A DNA stretch of 64,000 nt, taken from assembly GCA_054601695.1 (NCBI GenBank), contig BAAHQB010000052.1, positions 62,001-126,000 of the forward strand, written 5' to 3'. Within the stretch, counting starts at the first letter, position 1; every line of letters begins with the position of its first letter. Shown in pieces: positions 1 through 15,442 of this stretch. A program made the translations under genes and the position numbers. The DNA comes from Amorphochlora amoebiformis. Its lineage: Eukaryota; Cercozoa; Chlorarachniophyceae. Below the pieces are notes generated by a model. It ran no database searches. It worked only from the letters and a program-made list of their open reading frames with translations, and had not been told where the DNA came from.

Positions 1-34
1 TATTTATATATGTACATATATAATATATGTATAT

Positions 35-68
<34 letters not shown>

Positions 69-101
69 ATATATGAATACATACATTTGTAAATATATAT
101 A

Positions 102-150
<49 letters not shown>

Positions 151-761
151 TTCTATATATGTATATATATATGTATACATATATATATATATATTTACAT
201 ATATATATTATATGTATATTACATACATTCGTAAATATGTATATGCATATATATATATATATAGATGTATATATATATTATATATATATATATATATCTA
301 TATATATATATGTATATATATATATATGTATGTATATAGATTAATATATGTACATTTAATACAGTACTTTTAGAATATATGTACATAATGTTAATAAAAT
401 ATATATGTACATCGCACGCATAGATGTTTATGCATATGTTCATATATGTGTGTATATATATATGTGTATATATATATCCCTACACGCGTACAGTTACATA
501 TTTACATTTATATAGATATATATTTATATATATATATATATATATATTATATTGATATATATATATATCTATATCTATATATTTATATATATATATATAT
601 ATATATACATACATACATACATACATATGTATGTCTATAAATACATATATGCATCTGTATATTTACTTGCCTACATGCTTACGTATGCGTACATATATTT
701 ACAAATGCACACGAACATATATATATATATACTTATATATAATATACATATATATATATAT

Positions 762-820
<59 letters not shown>
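1..820. repeat. (TA)n microsatellite block
   Basis: Almost pure TA/ATAC/ATGT simple sequence. Nothing gene-like is visible; the Tyr/Ile ORFs on both strands are translations of the dinucleotide. Confidence 0.9.
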
Positions 821-825
<5 letters not shown>

Positions 826-1063
826 TATATACCGCACACGTGTATTTACAAGTCAGAGTTGTTACACAATACTAAACAAGCTCATACAAACAGACAAAAC
901 AAAACACAATCGAACAAAAAAGACAGTTTCAAGAACGACGGGGATTTAGCAGGGATTCGCAGGGATTCTCCAAGAATTCCCGGAAATAGGCGTCAGATTA
1001 CAAAAGAGGAAGGGGAGGGCAAACACGTGGACAGGGAAAATAAGGAAAATAAGAGAATGTAAC

Positions 1064-1134
1064 ATTGTTCAGCTGTCTGCTGAGAGGAACATGCATTCCG
1101 AGCCGCCGTACACCGTAGTCGTAAGCTTCTGCAG
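1064..1134 (-). CDS. Candidate internal exon, strand ambiguous
   Basis: Minus reading: acceptor TACTCAG, donor GTTACA, 71 nt open in one frame (AEAYDYGVRRLGMHV). It accepts 2 nt of a split codon and ends in phase 0. The same island also reads on plus as a 48-nt exon at 1073-1120 with a good TTGTTCAG acceptor and GTAAGC donor. Minus is preferred only because nearly every other island in the window is minus. Product unknown. Confidence 0.4.
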
Positions 1135-1139
1135 CTGAG

Positions 1140-2300
<1,161 letters not shown>

Positions 2301-2309
2301 TAGACTAGG

Positions 2310-2760
2310 GTCTAAAGGATCACATGTAACCGTAACTACCATGCTAGAGCAATAAAAATCGGTTACAAATCCAGCGAAATATTAAGAAATTGGATCTAAA
2401 AAAAAGAATTCACATGTAACCGTAACTACCATGCTAGAGCAACAATAAATTAGTTACATGTTCAGCGAAAAATATTACGAAATTCGGTCTAAATGATTAT
2501 ATGTAATCGTAACTGCCATGCTAGAGCAATAATAAATCGGTTACACATTCAGCAAAGTATTTCGAAATTCGGTTTTAAAAAATCACATGTAACCGTAACT
2601 ACCATGCTAGAGCAATAATAAATGGGTTACGCATTCAGCGAAAAAATATTACGAAATTCGGTCCAAAAAATCACAAGTAACCGTAACTACCATACTACAG
2701 CAATAACAAATCGGTTACGCATATTTGGCGAAATAATACGAAATGAGGTGAGAGAACGAG
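2310..2760. repeat. Tandem satellite, about 80-91 bp unit, five copies
   Basis: The block CGTAACTACCATGCTAGAG recurs at about 2330, 2421, 2507, 2592 and 2682, followed each time by a CGGTTAC segment and TTCAGCGAAATATTACGAAA. Within a unit, TGTAACCG and CGGTTACA are inverted, so each unit could fold. No ORF runs through the units. A related segment occurs at about 55050-55080. Confidence 0.8.
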
Positions 2761-2917
2761 ACTCTTAGACGAAACGAATGAAGTCTTATAAAAAAAATTC
2801 GGCTGGGGAGAGATAGGGATAGGAAGGGACATCGTATCCTTATTTTTAGCGAAATGTGCCATTGTGAGGAAAAGTGTTAAGTGTCGGACGGTTTTGAGAT
2901 TTAGTTATATTGCTTAC

Positions 2918-2944
2918 GGCGGAAGGTTATTGCTGCAAGAAAGC
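2918..2944 (-). CDS. Candidate micro-exon
   Basis: Strong GTAAGC donor. Two possible acceptors are CATAG (27 nt, FLAAITFR in one frame) and TTTCTTGCAG (15 nt). It lies just below the satellite at 2310-2760. Too short to judge; phase untested. Confidence 0.25.
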
Positions 2945-2959
2945 CTATGTATGAAGAAA

Positions 2960-4139
<1,180 letters not shown>

Positions 4140-4146
<7 letters not shown>

Positions 4147-4319
4147 TACATAGAAGCTTGACGACAAGTAATGTACCACACACATACACACACATATTAT
4201 TTATATTATTATTATTATTATAATATATATATATACATACATACATATATGTATACATATATATATATTGTACATAGAGACTTGACAAGTAATGTACCAC
4301 AGACACATACACACACATA

Positions 4320-4402
<83 letters not shown>

Positions 4403-4440
4403 GTATAGAAACTTGAGGACAAGTAATGTCACACACACGT
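4140..4440 (-). repeat. Three tandem copies of an about 45-bp element
   Basis: On minus, ACATTACTTGTC..CAAG..CTATGTACA occurs at about 4143-4180, 4268-4300 and 4398-4432, about 125-130 bp apart and separated by TA and CACA runs. In one minus frame the copies read [19 protein letters not shown] and [10 protein letters not shown], so they may descend from one exon. No copy has clean acceptor and donor sites. Confidence 0.5.
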
Positions 4441-4691
4441 ACAAACACACACATATTGCATATATATATAAATATATGCATACATACATACATATATATA
4501 TATATACATACACATACATATAAATATATAAAAAAAGACATAAGTTGTATGTAATATACAATACGTGTATATTAATATATACATAAATATAGACATGTAT
4601 ATATATATATATAGAAGTAATATATATATATATATATATAATATTTATACATATCTCTGGTAAAATAATATATATATATATATATATTGAT

Positions 4692-4736
<45 letters not shown>

Positions 4737-4744
4737 CTATCCAC

Positions 4745-4782
4745 CTATTCCTGGAATGACAAAAACGCCTTTATAGTTAAAG
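4745..4782 (-). CDS. Candidate internal exon
   Basis: Acceptor GAACAG, donor ATAG|GTGGAT, 38 nt. One frame is open (FNYKGVFVIPGI), with 1 nt of a split codon at each end. Family unknown. Confidence 0.35.
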
Positions 4783-4799
4783 CTGTTCATACAAATAGT

Positions 4800-4990
4800 A
4801 TATATATATACATATACATACATATATGTACATAATTACACATAATTATATATACATGAATATATATATATATATGTATGTATATATATATTATGTATAT
4901 ACACATAGATAGATATATATACTATATATATATAATATATATATATATATAATATATATGTATATCTATATATATTTATATGTATATATA

Positions 4991-5039
<49 letters not shown>

Positions 5040-5079
5040 ATATACATATAGATAGATATATATATACTATATATATATA

Positions 5080-5142
<63 letters not shown>

Positions 5143-5189
5143 TGTACACATATGTAGTATATGTTATATGTATAAATATGTAAAATTAT

Positions 5190-5246
<57 letters not shown>

Positions 5247-5430
5247 ATACTGTATATCGATAGGTGCAATACATATATATATATATATGTGTGTATGTAA
5301 TATATATACATATATATATTATATACATATATATATATATATATAATATATGTATAATATATGTAATATGTACATAATTAATGTATATATATATATGTAT
5401 ATGTATATTCGAATATATTTTATGGTATTT
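4800..5430. repeat. AT microsatellite block
   Basis: TA-dominated simple sequence; nothing else seen. Confidence 0.85.
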
Positions 5431-5433
5431 AGG

Positions 5434-5465
5434 GCTAGCTTAGACTTGAAGAAAATGATAGCACG

Positions 5466-5466
<1 letters not shown>
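5434..5466. CDS. Candidate micro-exon, strand unresolved
   Basis: Plus reading: TTTAG acceptor, 32 nt encoding [16 protein letters not shown] donor. Minus reading: a TTTTCTTCAAG acceptor leads into [12 protein letters not shown], without a near donor. A small island inside microsatellite DNA. Confidence 0.3.
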
Positions 5467-5518
<52 letters not shown>

Positions 5519-5569
5519 TTATATATTTATTTATATATATATGTATATATATACATATATACATATAAT

Positions 5570-5623
<54 letters not shown>

Positions 5624-5770
5624 GAGACATATATGTATGTTAGTGTGCATCCACATACATACATGAAAATATGTATATTTCTACTAAATATACCTAAGAA
5701 AATGTACTTGGTATACATACATATACACATGTACATACATGCATTGAAACGTATGTGTGTATCTGTATAT

Positions 5771-5814
<44 letters not shown>

Positions 5815-5992
5815 CATCTATATACATATACAGTCATATATGTCTTATATATATATATATATATATTATATGTTTTATATATATATAAATATATATATGC
5901 ATACATATGAATAATTCGATTTACTTAGGTGCGAAATAAGTTGTCATATGTAGAATATAATAAAAGTGAAAAACAAAAACAAATATTTACAC

Positions 5993-6037
5993 CTGGCGAT
6001 TAAGCAAGACACAGGAAAACGAGCAATTGAAATATCC
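5993..6037 (-). CDS. Candidate internal exon, 45 nt
   Basis: Acceptor AATTCAG and donor CCAG|GTGTAA bracket 45 nt, a multiple of 3. Two frames are open (DISIARFPVSCLIA and GYFNCSFSCVLLNRQ). The next exon upstream at 6411-6444 ends in phase 0, which favours the second. Confidence 0.4.
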
Positions 6038-6362
6038 CTGAATTATATATATATATATATATACATATATATATTTATATATATATATATACATATATAA
6101 TATATATATAATACATATATACCCCAGTATATGTACATATGTCTATAGATGATATATGCACATAATATGCATATATGTATATGTATTCTATGCACATATG
6201 TTTTTTCTATATTTCCTTATCAGTTCTGAGCAAACACCTAACCTTTTCTCTTACCCTTACCTTCCTGTATTGCTTCTCAATAAATACGATATCAAACTTA
6301 AGATATCAAGGTCTCAAGATATTGACATTTCGATATCTGAATATCTCATTTTCGACACGTTA

Positions 6363-6404
<42 letters not shown>

Positions 6405-6410
6405 TCTCAC

Positions 6411-6444
6411 CCTTGGCTTCCAGAGGTCAGGTGGAGATTTTTCG
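6411..6444 (-). CDS. Candidate internal exon
   Basis: Very good acceptor (TTATTTTTCTGCAG) and donor (AAGG|GTGAGA). The only frame without a stop reads EKSPPDLWKPR, using 1 nt of a split codon at the start and ending in phase 0. Confidence 0.5.
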
Positions 6445-6524
6445 CTGCAGAAAAATAACGACAAAATCCAGAGGTTATAAGGGTTAAAGTTATGACTAGT
6501 TTTAGAAAAAAAGGCCTAAGATTA

Positions 6525-6705
6525 TCTTACGGTTAGATTAGGATTAGGGCTATGGTTCGGGTTCCAGTTAGGGTTAGAGTTAGGGTCAGGTTAGGGTTTA
6601 TAGTTAGAGTTCGGTTGGGTACGATTCGGGTTAGTGTCAGTCGAGGTTAGGGCTAGGTTTGGTTTGGGTTAGGGTTAGGGTTAGGGTTAGGGTTAGGGTT
6701 AGGAT
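6525..6705 (+). repeat. Interstitial telomere-like TTAGGG array
   Basis: Degenerate TTAGGG/TTCGGG repeats ending in six near-perfect TTAGGG units at about 6665-6702. Internal position shows it is interstitial. A G/A-rich stretch to 6905 follows with no clear exon. Confidence 0.85.
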
Positions 6706-6909
6706 GACGTCGGAGAAAAGGGTGCGAAGGAGAGATTGACAGTTTGGGGGTTAAGGGAAGAGAGAGAGAAGGGAGGAGAGAGGAGAAAGGGAGATGGTCG
6801 GGATTAGGGCAGGGTGAGGGTAAGGTTTAGGGTAAGGCGGTGAGGGAGAGGGTGAGTATTGCGAAGGAGGGTGTTGGGACCGAATGCTTTCTTGATGTTC
6901 TGGGGGGGT

Positions 6910-6947
6910 TAGATATTTATATGTATGTATACATATATATGTATATG

Positions 6948-6995
<48 letters not shown>

Positions 6996-7047
6996 TCTAT
7001 ACGCCTTCAATGTGAGATATGTGTGTAAACGTTGTAAAGATGTTATA

Positions 7048-7090
<43 letters not shown>

Positions 7091-7197
7091 TTACTATATA
7101 TATGTTACACTCTATACATAGGTGTATGTCAATTACTCAAAAGTTGTTGCAAAATATATTGTATAGCAATAGTGAGGTTATAAACCTACATATATAC

Positions 7198-7255
<58 letters not shown>

Positions 7256-7281
7256 ATGCATATGTATGTATGTACATGTGT

Positions 7282-7327
<46 letters not shown>

Positions 7328-7638
7328 GTGTATGTATAGGTGCAACCTATACAAACATCTATGCATCACTTGTCAAAAAGATTGAAAATATCCATGTACT
7401 TATATTGATAGCGCACAATTGCTACTATAATAATAACAATAATAATTCAACATATAAGAAAAAAAAAAAACGTAAATATCTTTCTACCTTGCAAGAAACA
7501 TAAATGACCCTTTTTTTCTTTCACTGTAATACATACCCAGTACATATATATTACATATGTTATATGCATATGCATCCACTAGGGTTCTGTATATATTTGT
7601 CTATGTAGAACTACGTACACGTATGTAAAGATATCATG

Positions 7639-7675
<37 letters not shown>

Positions 7676-7827
7676 TTATTTATTGATGTAATACATACAT
7701 CTATGTACATAGGCTTACATGTCTTTATTCACAACACTTATTCTATTCCATATACATATACATACATACATATGTATATATATAAATATATATATACATG
7801 TATATACATGTATATACATTATACACA

Positions 7828-7860
<33 letters not shown>
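6910..7860. repeat. AT microsatellites with small non-coding islands
   Basis: TA/CATA blocks. Islands at 7100-7200, 7340-7500 and 7560-7640 show no credible splice-bounded frame. Confidence 0.75.
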
Positions 7861-7868
<8 letters not shown>

Positions 7869-7874
<6 letters not shown>

Positions 7875-7905
7875 GTTTATAGCGCCGCAAAGTGAGAGAC
7901 GGAAG
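7869..7905 (-). CDS. Weak exon candidate
   Basis: Acceptor CTCCATAG, then [12 protein letters not shown] to a GTATAT donor lying inside TA sequence. Entry phase agrees with exon 8175-8216, but exit phase does not agree with 6411-6444. Confidence 0.25.
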
Positions 7906-7973
7906 CTATGGAGATTATGACTTACATACACATATCAATATATATATACATACACACACATATATATACATAT

Positions 7974-8018
<45 letters not shown>

Positions 8019-8174
8019 ACATTTATACTTATATATCTATATATATCTATATATATATATATATATATACATTTAAATACGCAAGTGCATACATTTATAT
8101 ATTACATCCCTAAGTCATACTTTCACTTGTTAACATACATAAATACGCAAAAACATATATTTGTACACATGTAC

Positions 8175-8216
8175 CTCCATAGCGATTCTTCTACGCTCTG
8201 CGTAAAGCTTTATTGA
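8175..8216 (-). CDS. Internal exon, 42 nt
   Basis: Acceptor CCTTATCCTAG, donor GAG|GTACAT, phase 0 at both ends, reading SIKLYAERRRIAME. Entry phase agrees with exon 8461-8529. Basic, probably helical segment. Family unknown. Confidence 0.55.
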
Positions 8217-8377
8217 CTAGGATAAGGTGGCTTGTGGTTATCAGTGAGATCGAGGGAAAAAAATTGAGAAAATTATTCCAGGAAAAAGAAAAAATGTTGG
8301 GAAAAAAAAAAAGGGGGAAACTGACGGAAAAAAAGAAAGAAAAGGGGGGGAAAAGAGAAAAAGATGAAACTGAAAGG

Positions 8378-8409
<32 letters not shown>

Positions 8410-8460
8410 CGTATATATATATATACATACATACATACATATATACATATATACAGCAAC

Positions 8461-8529
8461 CTCTTGAAGATGATTATTTCCACTCGAAAGATTAATTCTT
8501 CGGTGATATTCCAGCTCTTCCGGACAAAG
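8461..8529 (-). CDS. Internal exon, 69 nt
   Basis: Acceptor TGTCTACAG, donor GAG|GTTGCT. Phase 0 at both ends, LCPEELEYHRRINLSS and onward; other frames are poorer. Fits between 8794-8999 and 8175-8216. The intron above it (8530-8793) carries degenerate TTAGGG-like sequence. Confidence 0.65.
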
Positions 8530-8793
8530 CTGTAGACATGTTATATGGTTAGGCTTAGGATTATAGGAAACGGATTATCCGGGCAGCAGGAAACTGAGTA
8601 TCCGGGCAATAGGTTGGTATTTCAATCGGATTGAGAGTTAAGATCATTTTAGCGCTAGGGTTAGAGCTGACGTAAGGAACACGGCAAAAAAGTGACAATC
8701 TACAGAAATGTCACTTTCAACTGATTTTGAGAGCATATATGTACATAGATGAATGCGGCAAAAACAGGGGTATTCCGATTAAATAAAACATAC

Positions 8794-8999
8794 TTTGTGA
8801 ATGTGTGCTTTATGTGAATATTGATTCGCTATTACCCCTTCTGGAAGATACAGCGTAGACCCATTTGCGAACTCTGAAAGCGAGAATTTTGTTTCTCCTG
8901 ACACGCCCACAAATGCATCCACTGGTTCGACATCCATCTGGGTTATAAGGGATATACGAGTTTTGAGAAATTTAGGAAATTCTTGGAATATGAATGAGG
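8794..8999 (-). CDS. Internal exon, possible SEA-like extracellular domain
   Basis: 206 nt open in one frame, ending at a strong AAA|GTATGT donor in phase 0. The peptide contains SIKASFIFQEF, then RISLITQMDVEP and DAFVGVS, a helix followed by two strands. This spacing resembles small alpha/beta (SEA/ferredoxin-like) modules in protist surface proteins; the resemblance is by eye only. The acceptor (CAATCAAAG) has a weak pyrimidine tract, so the 5' border is uncertain; the open frame runs further up into TA sequence. Confidence 0.6.
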
Positions 9000-9009
9000 C
9001 TTTGATTGA

Positions 9010-9496
<487 letters not shown>

Positions 9497-9523
9497 CGTA
9501 TAAATGGTTAATGTAAGGTTGAC

Positions 9524-9757
9524 CCTGACGATCCCAGGAACAGAAACCTCTTGGCTCCCTCCGGGGCTTGCATCCGAAACCGGGGGAATCCCGGGACTAG
9601 CCCCGGCATTTATCTCGGGATTCTCACCAATATTCTCGGGATTGGCGACCTGGGGAGTCTTGGAGATGGTTGGAGATGGGTTGGAGACGAGTGGAGAGTC
9701 AGTTGGGGAGGAAACGGCATTTGCAGGGTCGATTTTGTGGTCTACAGGTTGAACGGC
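9524..9757 (-). CDS. Exon encoding Pro/Ser/Asn-rich linker
   Basis: Acceptor GCCAACACAG at phase 0, agreeing with the exit of 10178-10338. About 78 codons rich in P, S, N and G (NPSPTISKTPQVANPEN), probably disordered, then VPGIVRVNLTLT, a likely strand. The donor is uncertain: AGG|GTCAAC (used here) or AC|GTATAT at 9498, and neither matches the entry phase of 8794-8999, so a small exon may be missing. A plus ORF at 9504-9752 is its shadow. Confidence 0.65.
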
Positions 9758-9951
9758 CTGTGTTGGCAGTATGAGTTCGATTTGCGTGTATGTTGTGTGT
9801 ACAGGGTAACGTCTATATATCTAATTATATATATGTGTATATTGGAAGGTATATATGTAACATTGATGTGCCTGTTCAGCAGTGTAATATGGGATTTGAT
9901 ATATATTTATGTGTACATATATGTTATATTATATATATATATATATACACA

Positions 9952-9988
<37 letters not shown>

Positions 9989-10177
9989 CTACACATGTAT
10001 ATCCACAAATAAAAAATAAAAAATATACAAATGTTTACCAATGCGAATATGTCGCCTGCATTCACACAAAACACACAACCAACATACATGCACACACATA
10101 TATGTGCCAGAGCTAGGGTCAGGATTAAGCTCACTAGCGTTAGGGTTAGAGCAAGGCTTAGAAAGATTACTATTTAC

Positions 10178-10338
10178 CTCGAGTTCACGCGGCATGAGAT
10201 TCATCATCTTGTTTCTAGTATTTCCACTCCTCCCCCCCTCCTGGCCATCCGTACCTCTTTTCCCTTCGTTGCCCTCCCCCCCCTTTTCCTCTCCAAACCC
10301 TCTTTGGTCTTCATTTCGAGGCCTTACAGCGTCTGAAT
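10178..10338 (-). CDS. Internal exon, Gly/Glu/Arg-rich
   Basis: 161 nt from acceptor ATTCCAG to a strong GAG|GTAAAT donor. Takes 2 nt of a split codon, then 53 open codons (RPRNEDQRGFGEEKGGEG through NKMMNLMPRELE). Phase agrees with both neighbours. Low-complexity charged linker. Confidence 0.72.
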
Positions 10339-10609
10339 CTGGAATATATAGGTTGGAATGGATATATTCGCATATTCAGGTTACTTGTGTACATTTGTTA
10401 GATGTGTATACTGTGAGGTGAATTGATGCGTGTGTGTGTGATAGATATGTATGTAGGTGTGTATTTATATCTATGTATAAATGGATATGTCGATATATGT
10501 AAGATACACACAGGTGTGTGTGTATATATATATATATGTATATACATATGTATATTATATATATGTATATATGTTAATGTATTTATTTAATATTTATATA
10601 TACATACAT

Positions 10610-10647
<38 letters not shown>

Positions 10648-10788
10648 ATTTATTTATACGCTCTATATACATATTTTAATATTTATATTTATATATATAT
10701 ATATATATACCAATATATATATATATATACATATATTTATATATATATATATATTATATATATAATATATATATATACATATACATAT

Positions 10789-10838
<50 letters not shown>

Positions 10839-10913
10839 ACATTATATAACATGTATATTTATATATATACATTGTACAGATGTATTTATAGTGCGTGCTT
10901 ATACATGTAGTAC

Positions 10914-10980
10914 TTGTAGGTTGTTCCCCTTCGATGGTCATTTTGATATGAGTCGGTATACTTGGTAAAAGAACTAACTT
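10914..10980 (-). CDS. Internal exon, copy 1 of IPTHI duplicated pair
   Basis: Acceptor ATTCCAG, donor ACAA|GTACTA, 67 nt, in phase 0 and out 1. Reads [20 protein letters not shown]. The copy at 11186-11241 differs largely at third positions (TTA/CTA, CCA/CCG, ATA/ATC, CCG/CCT), which supports this strand and frame. Confidence 0.65.
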
Positions 10981-11108
10981 CTGGAATATATATGTGTATA
11001 TATGTGTATATATTATATACATATATATATATATATTACATATATGAAAATAATATATATATATATATATATATATATCTTGTATTTACACATCTAAACA
11101 TATAGATG

Positions 11109-11151
<43 letters not shown>

Positions 11152-11185
11152 ATATATAAATATATTTATGTATATATGTAAATTA

Positions 11186-11241
11186 TTTCTCTTCGAGGAT
11201 CATTTCGATATGAGTAGGGATAAGCGGAACAGGAACTAGTT
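11186..11241 (-). pseudogene. Duplicated IPTHI exon, donor lost
   Basis: Paralogue of 10914-10980, reading [18 protein letters not shown] then TAA. The acceptor CCTGGCAG would enter in a different phase, and there is no GT donor, only TA sequence after the stop. Skipping it leaves exons 12046-12110 and 10914-10980 in agreement, so it is probably a dead or rarely used copy. Confidence 0.5.
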
Positions 11242-11249
11242 CTGCCAGG

Positions 11250-11320
11250 ATGTATGTAAATATAAATATATATATATATATATATATGTACAAATATATA
11301 CATATATATATATATATATA

Positions 11321-11361
<41 letters not shown>

Positions 11362-11362
11362 T

Positions 11363-11393
<31 letters not shown>

Positions 11394-11417
11394 ATACAAA
11401 CACACACACACACACAC

Positions 11418-11454
<37 letters not shown>

Positions 11455-11703
11455 AGTCTATATGCATATGTAAATATATTAAACATAGATATATTTCTGA
11501 CTTCACGGTTTAGATATTGTGACTAAGAATAATTCGGATATATATATATATATATGTATCTATATATTTAGATATATATTAATTACGGATGTGCGTAAAT
11601 ATATCTTAGATGTAAATATATTGACATAGATACATACATTCATACACTTACATGTATGTAAGTATGTGTGTATTTATATGTTGTGCATGTATGTCTGTAT
11701 ATT

Positions 11704-11784
<81 letters not shown>

Positions 11785-11843
11785 CATACATATATTATAT
11801 ATGTAAATATGTATACTCCTTAAATCTAAATATATGTACAAAT

Positions 11844-11925
<82 letters not shown>

Positions 11926-12040
11926 TGCTACAAGAACAACATATGTATACGCGTATATATATAACATATATAATTTATATGTATATATATATATATATAT
12001 ATTATATATAAGTTATATTGTAATATATTATTGTTCCAAA
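11250..12040. repeat. AT microsatellite intron
   Basis: TA/CACA repeats with a small AT-rich island at 11500-11700; no exon recognised. Confidence 0.8.
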
Positions 12041-12045
12041 GCTAC

Positions 12046-12110
12046 CATGATTTGGGTTGTGTCTAACAAAACCGAGCTTCCGGTTGAATTCCTCTCTGCT
12101 TGCCTTTTTC
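12046..12110 (-). CDS. Internal exon, 65 nt
   Basis: Acceptor ATATTCCAG, donor ATG|GTAGCT. Takes 2 nt and ends in phase 0; reads [21 protein letters not shown]. Phase agrees with 13468-13531 upstream and 10914-10980 downstream. Confidence 0.6.
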
Positions 12111-12119
12111 CTGGAATAT

Positions 12120-13460
<1,341 letters not shown>

Positions 13461-13467
13461 TTATAAC

Positions 13468-13531
13468 TTTTGTCCATTGCTTCCTTGTATGTCTTTTTCA
13501 CGAATTTCTTAAGGGCTCGAGACTTCTTTAG
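13468..13531 (-). CDS. Internal exon, Lys-rich helix
   Basis: Acceptor TATTTACTCTCAG, donor AAAA|GTTATA, 64 nt, in 0 and out 1. Reads [20 protein letters not shown]. Phase agrees with both neighbours. The acceptor and first codons have been amplified into the adjoining satellite (13535-13860). Confidence 0.75.
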
Positions 13532-13534
13532 CTG

Positions 13535-13862
13535 AGAGTAAATACTCAATTTATTTACCATATTTATGGCTTAACATATATCTAGAGACTTCTTTAGCTC
13601 AGAGTAAATACTTAATATATTTACTATTTTTATGGCTTAATACATGTATCTAGAGAATTCTTTAGCTGAGAGTAAATACTTAATATATTTACCATATGGT
13701 GTAATACACATATCTTGAGACTTCTTTAGCTGAGAGTAAATTTACTGAGAGTGAATACTTAATATATTTATTTATGGTTTAATACACATATCTAGGGAAT
13801 TCTTTAGCTGAGAGTAGATACTTAATTCAATTACCATATTTATGCTGTAATACACATATCTG
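13535..13862 (-). repeat. About 80-bp satellite made of splice acceptor plus exon start
   Basis: Four or more units of about 70-85 bp, each carrying on minus TACTCTCAGCTAAAGAA, the acceptor and first codons of exon 13468-13531, followed by TCTCTAGATA. The array lies directly upstream of the true acceptor. Confidence 0.8.
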
Positions 13863-14025
13863 AATACCATAGATTTATCACCCTATGACATCTACGTATC
13901 GCACATGTATATTGCCCTATGACATCCAGATATCGTACACAAATATCGTATAAAATATTACCCTATGATATCTGGACATATTTTAATGTTACCCTATGGT
14001 ATCTAGATATCGTAAATATATACTT
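13863..14025. repeat. Degenerate about 40-50 bp tandem repeat
   Basis: Four units around CCCTATGACATCTAGATATCG. Adjacent to but distinct from the previous satellite. Confidence 0.7.
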
Positions 14026-14033
14026 ATATATAC

Positions 14034-14070
<37 letters not shown>

Positions 14071-14090
14071 GATATATACGTATACATTAC

Positions 14091-14132
14091 CCCATACTTC
14101 TGCGCGACTGACTCTCCTAAGTTCCACCAATT
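14091..14132 (-). CDS. Internal exon, 42 nt
   Basis: Acceptor TATAAACAG, donor GGG|GTAATG, phase 0 at both ends, [14 protein letters not shown]. The only frame that joins without a stop to exon 13468-13531. Confidence 0.65.
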
Positions 14133-14139
14133 CTGTTTA

Positions 14140-14174
14140 TACATATGTAAATATATATGTGTATGTGTGTGTGC

Positions 14175-14239
<65 letters not shown>

Positions 14240-14322
14240 TTCAAAACAAGCTATTCAAATAATCTATGTCTGCATAGGTTGAAACAAAAAAAAGTACATA
14301 TACATTTATGCATATATACATA

Positions 14323-14419
<97 letters not shown>

Positions 14420-14440
14420 TATACAGACAACCATATTCCT
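14140..14440. repeat. AT microsatellite
   Basis: TA sequence with one pyrimidine-rich acceptor-like site near 14276 on minus, but no phase-matched exon. Confidence 0.7.
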
Positions 14441-14525
14441 AAACTGAACCCTATTCTCTCTCCAGAGATGTAATCTAAAAAGTTTACCCATCTGCTCCAG
14501 ATTCTTACCTTTCCTTCTCTCTCAC

Positions 14526-14591
14526 CTACTCCTCTTGTCTCTCTTCCTCTTGTGCCCTCGCCTCAACCCTCCCTTCTAACTCAGATCTTTC
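14526..14591 (-). CDS. Charged exon ending in TAG at a donor
   Basis: Acceptor TTTCTGAG after a long pyrimidine tract, then ERSELEGRVEARAQEEE and QEE, then TAG immediately before GTGAGA. It could be the last coding exon of the gene upstream, with the next gene starting below it. Alternatively the true donor is the internal AGG|GTTGAG, giving a phase-0 exon that joins 14091-14132. Confidence 0.45.
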   Translation of the reverse strand, partial: ERSELEGRVEARAQEEERQEE

Positions 14592-14708
14592 CTCAGAAAG
14601 AGAGAAAAAGAGAGGAAGAGAGAAAAAAAAAAGCATGGAAGAGAGTGGGAGAGAGACGCGGAGAGAGCGTGTGAGAGGGAGGCGGAAAGAGCGTGGGAGA
14701 GGGAGGCG

Positions 14709-14742
<34 letters not shown>

Positions 14743-14830
14743 AAAAGAAAGGAATATAGAGAAGTAGAGAAAGAGAGAAAGAGAGGGAGAGAGAGAGTAG
14801 AAAAAAGAGAGAAAAACAAAAAGGGGGAGA
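14592..14830. repeat. GA-rich microsatellite
   Basis: GAGA/GGAA simple sequence. The Arg/Glu ORF on plus and the Ser/Leu ORF on minus are its translation. Confidence 0.85.
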
Positions 14831-15118
14831 TAGAGAGCGCTCTTTTGTTTTTTTTTATCTGCTTGTTAAAAAGGAGTACCACTGTCGGGTTCTTGTTAAC
14901 CCTCTGACTTATCGATCTTCGCAAATTGCTCTAAATGTACATATGAATATGTGTATTTTTATGTGTATATGCATGAGCAGTGTGTAAGTGTCTGTTGAAT
15001 CCTTATGCATGTATGCATGTAGATGTATGTTTGTCCAAATTCATGTATGTAAGTATGTATCGTTTACTGTGCATGTAGGCATTTATGTGCATATTAGTAT
15101 GCACACATACATACATAC

Positions 15119-15158
15119 ATGCATAACTCTGTAACGGTATGCATAGTACTCTGCGTAG
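15119..15158 (-). CDS. Internal exon, 40 nt
   Basis: Acceptor GAATACAG, donor GCAT|GTATGT. All three frames are open; the one agreeing with the upstream exon reads [13 protein letters not shown] (in 1, out 0). Confidence 0.45.
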
Positions 15159-15178
15159 CTGTATTCAAATGTATATAC

Positions 15179-15227
<49 letters not shown>

Positions 15228-15258
15228 CACCACCTACATACATATATATATATATATG

Positions 15259-15289
<31 letters not shown>

Positions 15290-15442
15290 AATATATTACA
15301 TGAACAAATATATATATATATATATACCTATATGTACATGTATATATGTGTAATATATACTATCATATATATATTTTACTGTGCATATATGTATATGTAT
15401 GATACTATGTTATGCACATATATTATGTACAAATGTATGTAC

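Noticed and set aside
6710-6910. Exon in the G/A-rich tail of the 6.5-kb telomere-like block
   Set aside because: Pyrimidine-tract acceptor and GTGAGT donor-like sites exist on opposite strands, but no frame has convincing composition.
9504-9752. Plus-strand ORF of 82 codons (LTIPGTETSWLPPG...)
   Set aside because: Shadow of the minus exon 9524-9757, which has better splice sites and phase agreement.
14592-14907. Arg/Glu-rich plus ORF and Ser/Leu-rich minus ORF
   Set aside because: GA microsatellite translation; the same occurs at 28440-28860, 33880-34006 and 46760-46975.
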